Assembly (NCBI RefSeq): GCF_000737575.1
Contig: NZ_CP006270.1
Location: forward strand, 1,677,163-1,741,162
Length of the DNA: 64,000 nt
Source: Synechococcus sp. KORDI-49
GTDB taxonomy: Bacteria > Cyanobacteriota > Cyanobacteriia > PCC-6307 > Cyanobiaceae
Direction: 5' to 3'
The notes under the pieces are model-generated. The model was given only the letters and a program-made list of their open reading frames with translations. It did no database searches and was not told the DNA's origin. Positions 45,494-55,356 of this stretch are shown piece by piece. Each line of letters begins with the position of its first letter. Within the stretch, counting starts at the first letter, position 1. The translations under genes and the position numbers were made by a program.

Positions 45494-46954
45494 ATGAGCG
45501 AGGTAGCTGCAGCGTCCGCCGGAGGCGTGACCGTGGAGCACCACCTCCTGGCGGAGGTGGTGACCCGTCAGCTTGAGGCCATGCTCAGCGTCGGCAACTA
45601 CGACGCTGTGAAGCTGCTGCTGGAGCCGGTCCAGCCGGTGGATGTGGCGGAGGCGATCGGCAACCTGCCGCAGAACCTGCAGGCCATTGCCTTCCGTCTG
45701 CTCAGCAAGGACGAGGCGATCAGTGTCTACGAGTACCTGGATACAGCCACCCAGCAGAACCTGCTGAACCTGCTGCGCTCCGGTGAGATGCAGGAGGTGA
45801 TGGAGGAGATGTCTCCGGATGACCGGGCGCGGTTGTTCGAGGAGCTGCCGGCGAAGGTGGTGCGTCAGCTGCTCGATCAGCTCAGTCCGGAGGAACGCAA
45901 GGTCACGGCCGAGCTGCTGGGCTATCAGGCGGAGACAGCCGGTCGTCTGATGACGACCGAATACATCGCTCTGAAGGAGAACCAGACAGCCCTCGAGGCG
46001 CTCGACATCGTCCGGCGCCGGGCCCGTGAGACCGAGACCATTTATTCGCTCTACATCACGGATACCGAGCGGCGTCTCACCGGCATCCTGTCGTTGCGGG
46101 ATCTGGTCACCGCTGATCCCGATGACCAGATCCGGGATGTGATGACGGCAGACGTGCTCAGCGTGAGCACCGACACCGATCAGGAGATGGTGGCGCGCAC
46201 GATCCAGCGGTACGACTTCCTTGCCGTGCCGGTGGTGGATCTCGAGCAGCGGCTCGTGGGCATCGTCACGGTGGATGACGTCATCGATGTGATCGAGCAG
46301 GAGGCCACCCGTGATCTGTACGCCGCCGGCGCCGTGCAGGCCGGCGATGAAGACGATTACTTCAGCAGCAATCTGTTCACCGTCGCCCGTCGTCGGGTGG
46401 TGTGGCTGGCGGTGCTGGTGGTGGCCAGTTTCTTCACGTCCGAAGTGATCGCTGCCAATGAGGACGTGCTGCAGAAGGTGGTGCTGCTCGCCGCCTTCAT
46501 TCCCTTGCTGGGGGGCACCGGCGGCAACGTCGGTGCTCAGAGCTCCACCGTGGTGATCCGGGGCCTGAGCACCCAGAGCATCACGGCGCTGGGACCGATG
46601 AAGGCCGTGGTGCGGGAAGCGCTGGCCGGAGCTCTGCTGGGGGTCCTGATGATGATCCTGGTGGTGCCCTTTGCCTGGTGGCGTGGAGAAAGCGCCCTAG
46701 TGGGCCTGTCGGTGGGCATCAGCCTGCTGGCGATCACCACGCTGGCGGCCACCGCCGGCGCAGCCTTTCCGCTGCTGTTCGACCGCATGGGTCTGGATCC
46801 GGCCTTGATGTCGACGCCGTTCATCACCACCTGCACGGACGTGGCCGGCACGCTCATCTATCTCAAGACGGCGGAGTGGCTGCTGATGAACCTGCCGGAG
46901 CTGCTCCAGGCGACAGGTATTTCTACCCAAATCGCCTTGGCTTCTGCTTTCTGA
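45494..46954 (+). CDS. mgtE: Magnesium transporter MgtE
   Basis: A 486-residue magnesium channel. Its N-terminal MgtE_N helical superhelix (~30-150: DVAEAIGNLPQNLQAIAFRL, MEEMSPDDRARLFEELPAKV) is followed by two CBS domains (~150-280: GRLMTTEYIALKENQTALE, VMTADVLSVSTDTDQEMVA) that sense magnesium, and five membrane helices (~300-486) including the conserved LLGGTGGNVGAQSSTVVIRG. Length and order are standard. No M-box-like leader is evident in the short gap upstream. Confidence 0.96.
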   Translation: MSEVAAASAGGVTVEHHLLAEVVTRQLEAMLSVGNYDAVKLLLEPVQPVDVAEAIGNLPQNLQAIAFRLLSKDEAISVYEYLDTATQQNLLNLLRSGEMQEVMEEMSPDDRARLFEELPAKVVRQLLDQLSPEERKVTAELLGYQAETAGRLMTTEYIALKENQTALEALDIVRRRARETETIYSLYITDTERRLTGILSLRDLVTADPDDQIRDVMTADVLSVSTDTDQEMVARTIQRYDFLAVPVVDLEQRLVGIVTVDDVIDVIEQEATRDLYAAGAVQAGDEDDYFSSNLFTVARRRVVWLAVLVVASFFTSEVIAANEDVLQKVVLLAAFIPLLGGTGGNVGAQSSTVVIRGLSTQSITALGPMKAVVREALAGALLGVLMMILVVPFAWWRGESALVGLSVGISLLAITTLAATAGAAFPLLFDRMGLDPALMSTPFITTCTDVAGTLIYLKTAEWLLMNLPELLQATGISTQIALASAF

Positions 46955-46961
46955 AAGTTCG

Positions 46962-46991
46962 TTTACGTTTCTTAGGAGTACGCTTTACATA
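46962..46991 (+). promoter_or_regulatory. Candidate promoter of the group 2 sigma factor gene
   Basis: TTTACG (46962-46967), an 18-bp spacer, and TACATA (46986-46991). This would give a very short leader (~9 nt) before the ATG at 47007. Prediction only. Confidence 0.3.
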
Positions 46992-47006
46992 ACTCAATGA
47001 AGCGCC

Positions 47007-48005
47007 ATGACACCGGCTACCGCCGCTGCAACAAAGCCCGCTTCGGCGGCCCGCAGCGTCAGCGTTGACGTCGATCTGGTCCGTTCCTACCTGCGTGACA
47101 TCGGTCGTGTTCCCCTCCTCACCCATGAGCAGGAGATCACCCTTGGACGACAGGTTCAGGAGCTGATGGATCTGGAGACTTTGGAACAGGAGATCGAGAG
47201 CCGCGACGGCGGCAGGCCCTCTCAGGACGCTCTCGCCAAAGCTTCCGGGATGTCCGCCATGCAGCTGAAGCGCAAGCTTCAGCACGGCCGGCGCGCCAAG
47301 GAGCGGATGGTGGCGGCCAACCTGCGATTGGTCGTGAGCGTCGCCAAGAAATACACCAAGCGGAACATGGAACTTCTGGATCTGATCCAGGAGGGAACCA
47401 TCGGTCTGGTGCGCGGCGTCGAGAAGTTCGACCCGACCCGCGGATACAAGTTCTCCACGTATGCCTACTGGTGGATCCGTCAGGGCATCACCCGAGCGAT
47501 CGCTGAGAAAAGCCGCACCATCCGGTTGCCGATCCACATCACCGAGATGCTCAACAAGCTCAAGAAAGGGCAGCGAGAGCTGAGTCAGGATCTCGGTCGC
47601 ACGCCCACGGTCACCGAGCTGGCGGAGTTCGTCGAGCTGCCGGAAGACGACGTCAAGGATCTGATGTGCCGGGCCCGTCAGCCGGTGAGCCTCGAGATGA
47701 AGGTGGGCGATGGCGATGACACCGAGCTGCTGGAACTGCTGGCGGGTGATGGAGACCTCCCCAGTGATCAGGTGGAAGAGGACTGCCTCAAGGGAGATCT
47801 GCGCGATCTGCTGCGTCAGCTGCCCCATCTGCAGGAGCAGGTGCTCCGCATGCGTTACGGCATGGATGGCGAAGATCCGATGAGCCTCACGGGCATCGGT
47901 CGCATCCTCGGCATGAGCCGTGATCGGGTCCGCAATCTTGAGCGCGACGGACTGGCCGGTCTGCGTCGCATCAGTGACCAGGTGGAGGCCTACGTGGCCT
48001 GCTGA
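47007..48005 (+). CDS. Group 2 sigma-70 factor (RpoD/SigA-like)
   Basis: A 332-residue non-essential-type sigma factor. Region 1.2 is DLVRSYLRDIGRVPLLTHEQ, region 2 has AANLRLVVSVAKKYTKRNME, LLDLIQEGTIGLVRGVEKFD and the -10 recognition helix YAYWWIRQGITRAIAEKSRT, region 3 has INKLKKGQRELSQDLGR-type sequence, and region 4.2 has GRILGMSRDRVRNLERDGL. It lacks the long region 1.1 of the primary factor, which defines group 2. Cyanobacteria have several, used for light, nutrient and stress responses; which one this is cannot be told here. The last 16 bp overlap the convergent hydrolase gene. Confidence 0.93.
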   Translation: MTPATAAATKPASAARSVSVDVDLVRSYLRDIGRVPLLTHEQEITLGRQVQELMDLETLEQEIESRDGGRPSQDALAKASGMSAMQLKRKLQHGRRAKERMVAANLRLVVSVAKKYTKRNMELLDLIQEGTIGLVRGVEKFDPTRGYKFSTYAYWWIRQGITRAIAEKSRTIRLPIHITEMLNKLKKGQRELSQDLGRTPTVTELAEFVELPEDDVKDLMCRARQPVSLEMKVGDGDDTELLELLAGDGDLPSDQVEEDCLKGDLRDLLRQLPHLQEQVLRMRYGMDGEDPMSLTGIGRILGMSRDRVRNLERDGLAGLRRISDQVEAYVAC

Positions 48006-48913
48006 GGCCGGTTGGTTGTTTCCACAAGTCTGAGCAGCACCGGATTGACCTGATCCGGTGCTTCGTCATGGGGACAGTGGCCGGCGCCACCGATCACGCT
48101 GATGGATTGCACACAGGAGATCTGTTCAGCCCAGCGCTGAGCCTCCGGTAACGGTTCCCAGGGGTCCTGCTCGCCCCAGATCAGATCCACCGGCACCGCC
48201 AGGTGCTGCATCAGCTGTGGTGCGAGGTGGTCGTCGAACAGGTTGATGAAGCCTCGGAACGCTTCGGCGGCACCATTCCGGCGAGTGGGCTCAAACAGCA
48301 GCTCCACCAAGGCATCATCCACATGCTGACCACTGGGGTAAGCCTGTTTGAGCACGCTGCGAATCACCCCTGGTCTGGCCGCATTGCGGAACAGGGTGGT
48401 GCTCAGCCATCGCTGGCGCACCATGGTTTTCAGCATTGGCCGGATCCAGGCCATCCAGGCGGGCTGTGTCGCCAGCTGCTTGTCGTCCATCAAGCGCTGG
48501 GCGCAATCGATCAGCACCACGCCACAGCAGCGGTCGCCCAGCAGCTGTGCTGCACGCAGGGCCACCACCCCGCCGATCGAGTTGCCCATCAGCAGCACCG
48601 GCCGATCGATCACCGTCCGGCAGAAGTCCGCCACCTGCTGTCCCCAGAGATCAAATCCGTAGAGGACGGACCCTGGCTGCTCCGGTTCGTCCTTCAGTCG
48701 CGCCCGCGGTTGGTCGCTGCGACCGAAGCCGAGCAGGTCGATGGCGTAGGTCGGAGCCAGCGCAGCCAGGGCCGGTTGATTGAAACGCCAGTGCCCTGTG
48801 TTGGCGCCGAAACCGTGGATCAGCAGCACGGCCAGGGGTGCCTCGGGATTCCCCATCAGCGTCCATCCGATGTTGCGATCCCCCCAGCACCACAGACCTT
48901 CCTGCACCGTCAT
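47990..48913 (-). CDS. Alpha/beta-fold hydrolase
   Basis: A 307-residue soluble hydrolase with oxyanion motif LLIHGFGANTGHWRFN, nucleophile elbow LLMGNSIGGVVALRAAQL (Ser), acid segment VDLIWGEQDPWEPLPEA and the histidine in GGAGHCPHDEAPDQVNPVL. A lid region separates the last two. It resembles cyanobacterial and plastid hydrolases of the pheophytinase-like group, but activity cannot be assigned. It converges with the sigma factor (16 bp overlap) and is divergent from mutY. Confidence 0.86.
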   Translation of the reverse strand: MTVQEGLWCWGDRNIGWTLMGNPEAPLAVLLIHGFGANTGHWRFNQPALAALAPTYAIDLLGFGRSDQPRARLKDEPEQPGSVLYGFDLWGQQVADFCRTVIDRPVLLMGNSIGGVVALRAAQLLGDRCCGVVLIDCAQRLMDDKQLATQPAWMAWIRPMLKTMVRQRWLSTTLFRNAARPGVIRSVLKQAYPSGQHVDDALVELLFEPTRRNGAAEAFRGFINLFDDHLAPQLMQHLAVPVDLIWGEQDPWEPLPEAQRWAEQISCVQSISVIGGAGHCPHDEAPDQVNPVLLRLVETTNRPQQAT

Positions 48914-49015
48914 GCCTGGAATGACCTGGGAGGCGCTGGCAAAAGAAATGAGCGGACCACGCAGCGAAGACGACTTGTGCTGAACATTTAAAGGAACGCT
49001 GGCGACGATCGGTTG

Positions 49016-50158
49016 ATGTCCATGACGCCAACACGCAGCAACGGATGTCGTTCAAACGAGGCTGAGCTCAGACCGTTGCTGCTGAATTGGTGGAGCGACC
49101 ACGGTCGCCACGACATTCCCTGGAAACGAACCTCCAGCGGGGACCGACCTGCTCCTGATCAGCCCCTGGATCCCTATCCGATCTGGATCGCCGAGGTGAT
49201 GTTGCAGCAGACCCCGCTGGCGGTGGTGCTCCCCTACTGGCATCGCTGGATGGCCATGTTTCCAACCGTGGAGGCTCTGGCGGCGGCATCGCTTGAGCAG
49301 GTGCGTCTGTTGTGGCAAGGCCTTGGCTATTACTCCCGGGCCCGCCGTCTGCATCAGGCGGCTCAGCAGATCTCAGGGCGTTCCTGGCCCGAGGATCTCG
49401 AGGAATGGATGGCGTTGCCGGGGATCGGACGCACCACCGCCGGAAGCATCCTGTCCAGTGCCTTCAATGCACCCGTGCCGATTCTGGACGGCAACGTGCG
49501 GCGCGTTCTGGCTCGCCTCAGGGCCCACGACCGACCTCCCGCCAGGGATCAGGCCCTCTTCTGGCAGTGGAGCCATGCGCTTCTCGATCCGCAGCGCCCG
49601 CGAGATTTCAATCAGGCCTTGATGGATCTCGGGGCAACCCTGTGCACCCCGCGTCAACCGCTTTGTGACGCGTGTCCCTGGCAACGGCACTGCGCTGCCT
49701 ACGCTGCCGGCGAGCCCAGCCGCTGGCCTGTGAGTGAGGAACGCAAACCGGTTCCATTTCAGGTGATCGGCGTCGGCGTGGTGCTCAACGCCGACGGTGA
49801 AGTGTTGATCGACCAGCGGTTGGAGGAGGGGTTGCTGGGTGGTCTCTGGGAATTCCCCGGTGGCAAGCAGGAGCCTGGAGAGACGATCGAGGCCTGCATC
49901 ACCCGGGAGCTCCAGGAGGAGCTGACGATCGAGGTGACGGTGGGTCAGGAACTGATCAGCGTTGATCACGCTTACAGCCACAAGCGGCTGCGCTTCGTGG
50001 TGCATGTCTGCCGCTGGTTGTCCGGAGAGCCGAAACCCCTGGCCAGTCAGCAGGTGCGTTGGGTGAAGCCCGGTGATCTCCGGACCTATCCCTTCCCCGC
50101 CGCCAACAGCCGCATCATCGATGCTCTGCTTGCGCATCCGGAGACGGCTGGTGGCTGA
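49016..50158 (+). CDS. mutY: A/G-specific adenine DNA glycosylase with NUDIX domain
   Basis: Removes adenine mispaired with 8-oxoguanine. The ~380-residue protein has the catalytic glutamate in WIAEVMLQQTPLAVVLPYW, the helix-hairpin-helix WMALPGIGRTTAGSILSSAF, the aspartate in PILDGNVRRVLARL, the iron-sulfur cysteines (CTPRQPLCDACPWQRHC, spacing C-x6-C-x2-C-x5-C) and a C-terminal NUDIX-like domain with GGKQEPGETIEACITRELQE, which reads 8-oxoG. Starts at 49013 (TTG), 49016 and 49022 are possible. It overlaps the PfkB gene by 8 bp (GTGGCTGA). Confidence 0.95.
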   Translation: MSMTPTRSNGCRSNEAELRPLLLNWWSDHGRHDIPWKRTSSGDRPAPDQPLDPYPIWIAEVMLQQTPLAVVLPYWHRWMAMFPTVEALAAASLEQVRLLWQGLGYYSRARRLHQAAQQISGRSWPEDLEEWMALPGIGRTTAGSILSSAFNAPVPILDGNVRRVLARLRAHDRPPARDQALFWQWSHALLDPQRPRDFNQALMDLGATLCTPRQPLCDACPWQRHCAAYAAGEPSRWPVSEERKPVPFQVIGVGVVLNADGEVLIDQRLEEGLLGGLWEFPGGKQEPGETIEACITRELQEELTIEVTVGQELISVDHAYSHKRLRFVVHVCRWLSGEPKPLASQQVRWVKPGDLRTYPFPAANSRIIDALLAHPETAGG

Positions 50159-51104
50159 TCCCCGGGTGCTCTGTCTAGGGGAAGCGCTGGTGGACCGGCT
50201 CGGTCCTCCCGGAGGGGACCCCGCGCTGGATCAGCCGGTGGACGATCGCCTCGGTGGGGCTCCTGCCAATGTCGCCTGCGCCCTGGCCCGGCTCGGCACG
50301 CCGGTGGCGTTCGTGGGTCGTCTGGGGAGAGATGCCATTGGCGATCAGTTCTTCCGACTGTTTCAACAGCGCGGCATCGAGAGCTCCGGCGTTCAGCTGG
50401 ATCCGGAGCGGCCGTCGCGGATCGTGCTGGTGCGCCGCACCGTTGGAGGTGAGCGACAGTTTCAGGGATTTGCCGGTGACCGGGGCCAGGGGTTCGCTGA
50501 TCAGGCGCTGCAAGCGCCAACACTCTCTGGATCCGCCCGCTGGCTCCTCGTGGGCACCATCCCCCTGGCGACACCGGCTGCCGCTGCTGCCTTGAGAGGC
50601 GCTGTCGATCAGGCGCGCGTCCGCGGCATGGCCATCGCTGTTGATGTGAACTGGCGACCCACCTTCTGGAATGCCGATGCTGATCCGTCCGCAGGGCCGC
50701 CGCCTTCCGCGCTGGCGGCCATCCGGCCGTTGCTCGAGCAGGCGGCCCTGATCAAGCTCGCTCGCGAGGAGGCGATCTGGTTCTTCGGTTCAGCGCAAGC
50801 GCAGGTGATCAGTGGATTGTTGCCCCAGGCCCCTGATGTGGTGGTGACCGATGGAGCCGAGCCGGTGACCTGGTGGATGGAGGGTGCCTCCGGTTCCCTT
50901 GCGGCGTTCCGTCCGTCGGACGTGGTGGACACCACCGGTGCTGGAGATGCCTTCACGGCGGGCCTGTTGCATTGCTGGGATCTTCCCCCTGCACACCGGG
51001 TGCGCTTCGCCGCCGGTTGCGGTGCTCTGGTCTGCAGCGGAGCCGGAGGGATCGATCCTCAACCCAGTGCGCCGGAGGTGGAGGCCTTCATCGCCGGGGC
51101 ATGA
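50151..51104 (+). CDS. PfkB-family sugar kinase (fructokinase-like)
   Basis: A 317-residue ribokinase-fold kinase. PfkB signature 1 corresponds to LGGAPANVACALARLGTPVA and signature 2, carrying the catalytic base, to VVDTTGAGDAFTAGLLHCW near the C-terminus. VLCLGEALVDRLGPPGGD at the start and the lid-type segments fit fructokinases, but the exact sugar is not certain. I chose GTG 50151, which overlaps the mutY stop; a longer frame runs inside mutY. The last 46 bp overlap convergent tsaE. Confidence 0.9.
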   Translation: MADPRVLCLGEALVDRLGPPGGDPALDQPVDDRLGGAPANVACALARLGTPVAFVGRLGRDAIGDQFFRLFQQRGIESSGVQLDPERPSRIVLVRRTVGGERQFQGFAGDRGQGFADQALQAPTLSGSARWLLVGTIPLATPAAAAALRGAVDQARVRGMAIAVDVNWRPTFWNADADPSAGPPPSALAAIRPLLEQAALIKLAREEAIWFFGSAQAQVISGLLPQAPDVVVTDGAEPVTWWMEGASGSLAAFRPSDVVDTTGAGDAFTAGLLHCWDLPPAHRVRFAAGCGALVCSGAGGIDPQPSAPEVEAFIAGA

Positions 51105-51583
51105 GGTGGCGTGAGTCGGGCCTGCCGCCCCTCTCCCTGGTAGGCCAGATCCAGCTGCCAGGCCTCAGGGAGCACCAGCCTGAGTCGCTCCGGCCATTCC
51201 ACGGCCATCAGGGCTCCCATGGCCCGGGCTTCCTCCTCCTCCTGCAGGAACAGCTCATCCGCTGATCCGGGGGTGTCCAGCCGGTAGAGATCCAGGTGCA
51301 CGAGGGGCGGATTGCCGTCCGGGTAGTGCTGGGCCAGCGAGAAGGTCGGGCTGGTGATCGGTTCGTTGATGCCACAGGCCAGGGCCAGGCCCTGCACCAG
51401 AGAGGTCTTGCCTGCGCCCAGAGGACCCTCAAGGAGAAGAATGGCGCCCTTCGGCAGGCGTTGTGCCAGCCCCCGCCCGAGGGCTCGAGTGGTCTCAAGG
51501 GTCTCAAGTTCCCAGAGACACTGTGTAGAGTCCGCGCCTGGCGAGCCCGAAGCCTCGGCGTCTCCGCAGAGATTCACATTCAA
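51059..51583 (-). CDS. tsaE: tRNA threonylcarbamoyladenosine biosynthesis ATPase TsaE
   Basis: The small ATPase (YjeE) that works with TsaB and TsaD to add threonylcarbamoyl to A37 of ANN-decoding tRNAs. The P-loop is [19 protein letters not shown], followed by the family's [14 protein letters not shown] and [19 protein letters not shown], which bear the conserved acidic and Tyr residues, then MAVEWPERL. The 174 residues include ~20 at the front that may not be translated, so the start is uncertain. It is divergent from ahcY with 22 bp between starts and overlaps the PfkB gene by 46 bp. Confidence 0.92.
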   Translation of the reverse strand: MNVNLCGDAEASGSPGADSTQCLWELETLETTRALGRGLAQRLPKGAILLLEGPLGAGKTSLVQGLALACGINEPITSPTFSLAQHYPDGNPPLVHLDLYRLDTPGSADELFLQEEEEARAMGALMAVEWPERLRLVLPEAWQLDLAYQGEGRQARLTPPHAPAMKASTSGALG

Positions 51584-51605
51584 ATTCCCCAGGGAGCCTT
51601 ACGTC

Positions 51606-53036
<1,431 letters not shown>

Positions 53037-53063
53037 TCGACCGCAGGGTCCTCAACCCCTCTG

Positions 53064-53105
53064 CCCCATGGAAGACTTGCGCGATCCCGCGCAGGCTCCA
53101 TGGGG
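53064..53105 (+). promoter_or_regulatory. Long hairpin spanning the dedA start codon
   Basis: CCCCATGGA (53064-53072) and TCCATGGGG (53097-53105) are perfect 9-bp complements. Inside, CTTGCGCG (53076-53083) pairs with CGCGCAG (53088-53094) with one bulged T around an ATCC loop. The right outer arm contains the dedA ATG (53100-53102). It could act as an ahcY terminator, although no T-run follows, or as a translational block on dedA. Confidence 0.6.
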
Positions 53106-53759
53106 CTTTCTGATGTCATCACCCGCTTGCCGGAGCTGATCGGACAGGCTGTGGAAGCCAATCAGTGGCTGGGCTACACCGCGATCTTCGCGGCGATGTT
53201 TCTGGAGAATCTCTTTCCCCCGATCCCATCAGAGCTGATCATGCCGTTGGGTGGGTTCTATGTGCAGCAGGGCCAGCTGCAGCTGATCCCCGTGGTGATC
53301 GCCGGCCTGCTGGGAACAGTGCTGGGGGCGCTGCCCTGGTACGGCATCGGTCGACTGATCAATGAAGAGCGGATCGAGCAGTGGCTGGCCCGCCATGGTC
53401 GCTGGATCGGCATCAGCCCGGAGGAGCTGGCCCGCTCCCGTCGCTGGTTCACGCGTTACGGCACCGCGTTGGTGTTCTGGGGCCGTCTAGTGCCAGGGAT
53501 CCGCACCCTGATCTCGGTTCCCGCCGGAATCGAGATGATGCCGATGGCCCCGTTTCTGATCTGGACCACCGCCGGCAGCCTGATCTGGACCCTGCTGCTC
53601 ACCGTCGCCGGCATGGTGCTCGGTGAGGGGTACAGCAATGTTGAGGTCTGGATCGATCCCGTCTCCAAGCTGGTGAAGCTGTTGCTGGTGATCGCCGTGC
53701 TGGCCGGTGGGATCTGGCTGGGGTTGCGCGTCTGGCGCCGCAGGAAGTCCGGAGACTGA
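53100..53759 (+). CDS. DedA-family membrane protein
   Basis: A 219-residue inner-membrane protein of the DedA/VTT superfamily, proposed to flip lipids or carry undecaprenyl phosphate. Family marks are FAAMFLENLFPPIPSELIMP (re-entrant loop with the conserved acidic and proline residues), GTVLGALPWYGIGRLINEER, and VFWGRLVPGIRTLISVPAG with the essential arginines. About five hydrophobic segments are seen. The start codon lies in a hairpin shared with the ahcY downstream region. It is on the same strand as ahcY and converges with ssb. Confidence 0.92.
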   Translation: MGLSDVITRLPELIGQAVEANQWLGYTAIFAAMFLENLFPPIPSELIMPLGGFYVQQGQLQLIPVVIAGLLGTVLGALPWYGIGRLINEERIEQWLARHGRWIGISPEELARSRRWFTRYGTALVFWGRLVPGIRTLISVPAGIEMMPMAPFLIWTTAGSLIWTLLLTVAGMVLGEGYSNVEVWIDPVSKLVKLLLVIAVLAGGIWLGLRVWRRRKSGD

Positions 53760-53778
53760 CCGCAGCGCCGGGGTGCGG
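53760..53778. terminator. Small hairpin between convergent dedA and ssb
   Basis: CCGCA (53760-53764) and TGCGG (53774-53778) flank a G/C-rich loop directly after the dedA stop and before the ssb stop. There is no T-run, so it is at best a weak two-way terminator. Confidence 0.3.
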
Positions 53779-53779
53779 A

Positions 53780-54160
53780 TCAGAAGGGAATCTCTTCATC
53801 CGAGGCCTGGCTGCCGCCGAAGTTGCCGGCAGCCTCCTGGTTGTCCCGCTTGGAGCCGAGCAGCTCCAGTCGGTCCACGCGGACCACGGGCTTGCTGCGC
53901 TCCTCACCGCTGTTGCGGTCCGTCCAGCGGTCGAGCTTGAAGCTGCCGATGATGCCCAGCTGGGAGCCTCTCTTCACATAATCCGCGGCGACCTGGGCCT
54001 GTTTGCCCCAGATCTCGAGGTTGAACCAGTCCGGTTCGTCGTCGCGGCTGCGGCGGTTCACGGCAAGGGTGAGGTTGGCCACCATGCTTCCGGATTCGAA
54101 GTAACGCACTTCGGGGTCGCGGCCGGCTCGACCGACGAGGGTGACGGAATTGACGCCCAT
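53780..54160 (-). CDS. ssb: Single-stranded DNA-binding protein
   Basis: A 126-residue OB-fold protein that coats single-stranded DNA and recruits repair and replication partners. The OB-fold starts VNSVTLVGRAGRDPEVRYFE and continues VANLTLAVNRRSR, WFNLEIWGKQAQVAADYVKR and GSQLGIIGSFKLDRW. After a short Gly/Asn/Gln linker it ends in the acidic tip SDEEIPF, the partner-binding tail. The linker is shorter than in enterobacteria, as usual for cyanobacteria. It is divergent from mreB with 133 bp between. Confidence 0.95.
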   Translation of the reverse strand: MGVNSVTLVGRAGRDPEVRYFESGSMVANLTLAVNRRSRDDEPDWFNLEIWGKQAQVAADYVKRGSQLGIIGSFKLDRWTDRNSGEERSKPVVRVDRLELLGSKRDNQEAAGNFGGSQASDEEIPF

Positions 54161-54293
54161 AAAAAAGGTCTCCTAAGTCTTGAGAACAATGATGCGCCAC
54201 GGTTCAGGTGGCTGCTTTCAAGGAGTTCCACCGTGGCCGGCGTCCGTCACAGGCTGACTCGCAGAACGCCCTTAAGATTCGGCGACTTGATCC

Positions 54294-55352
54294 GTGGACG
54301 TGCTTTTCCGACGTTTTCAGCTGTCCCGTGACATCGGCATCGACCTGGGCACGGCCAACACGCTGATCTACGTTTCCGGCCGCGGCATCGTTCTCCAGGA
54401 ACCTTCCGTCGTCGCGCTCGATCTCGAGCGTGGAGCCACCCTGGCCGTTGGCGATGAGGCCAAGCTGATGCTGGGCCGCACCCCCGGCAACATCCGAGCC
54501 GTGCGTCCGCTGCGGGATGGCGTCATCGCGGATTTCGATGCGGCTGAGCAGATGCTCAAGACCTTCATCACCAAGGGCAATGAAGGGCGCGGCATCATGG
54601 CGCCGCGGCTTGTGGTGGGGATTCCCAGCGGCGTCACCGGGGTTGAGCGGCGCGCCGTGCGTGAGGCCGGCATGGCCGGCGCCCGGGAGGTGCATCTGAT
54701 CGATGAACCGGTGGCCGCCGCCATCGGTGCCGGACTTCCCGTCACCGAACCGGTCGGCACGATGATCGTGGACATCGGGGGTGGCACCACCGAGGTGGCC
54801 GTTCTCAGCCTGGGCGGGACGGTGCTGAGTGAATCCGTCCGCGTCGCCGGAGATGAGATCAGTGATGCGATCGGCGTTTACCTGAAGAAGGTGCACAACA
54901 TGGTGGTGGGTGAGCGCACCGCCGAGGACATCAAGATCCGCATCGGCTCCGCCTTCCCCGATGACGCCTTCGACCAGGAATCCATGGATGTGCGCGGACT
55001 GCACCTGCTGTCCGGTCTTCCCCGCACCATCAACCTCAAGGCGGGTGATCTGCGTGAGGCGATCGCTGAGCCCCTGAACGTGATCGTCGAGGCCGTGAAG
55101 CGGACTCTCGAGCGCACGCCACCGGAACTGGCCGCTGACATCGTCGATCGCGGCATCATGCTGGCCGGGGGCGGAGCACTCGTGCGTGGCATCAGTGACC
55201 TGATCAGCCACGAAACCGGGATCTTCGTGCATGTGGCGGAGGATCCGCTGCTCTGTGTGGTCAACGGTTGCGGTCAGGTCCTCGAGGACTGGAAGCGTCT
55301 GCAACGGGTGGTCGACACACCGGAATTCGTCCGATCCGCGGCTGGCGCCTGA
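54294..55352 (+). CDS. mreB: Rod shape-determining actin homologue MreB
   Basis: A 352-residue actin-like ATPase that guides envelope synthesis at the inner membrane. Phosphate loop 1 is DIGIDLGTANTLIYVSGRGI, the connect motif region is VVGIPSGVTGVERRAVREAG, phosphate 2 is MIVDIGGGTTEVAVLSLGG, and the adenosine motif is GIMLAGGGALVRGISDLIS. GTG starts are possible at 54294 and 54300; family members begin close to LFRRFQLSRD, so 54300 may be the real one. It heads mreB-mreC-mreD with 4 and 3 bp gaps. Confidence 0.97.
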   Translation: MDVLFRRFQLSRDIGIDLGTANTLIYVSGRGIVLQEPSVVALDLERGATLAVGDEAKLMLGRTPGNIRAVRPLRDGVIADFDAAEQMLKTFITKGNEGRGIMAPRLVVGIPSGVTGVERRAVREAGMAGAREVHLIDEPVAAAIGAGLPVTEPVGTMIVDIGGGTTEVAVLSLGGTVLSESVRVAGDEISDAIGVYLKKVHNMVVGERTAEDIKIRIGSAFPDDAFDQESMDVRGLHLLSGLPRTINLKAGDLREAIAEPLNVIVEAVKRTLERTPPELAADIVDRGIMLAGGGALVRGISDLISHETGIFVHVAEDPLLCVVNGCGQVLEDWKRLQRVVDTPEFVRSAAGA

Positions 55353-55356
55353 TCCG

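Noticed and set aside
51500-51605. S-adenosylhomocysteine riboswitch upstream of ahcY
   Set aside because: I could not match the conserved core of the known SAH riboswitch; much of the region is also tsaE coding sequence.
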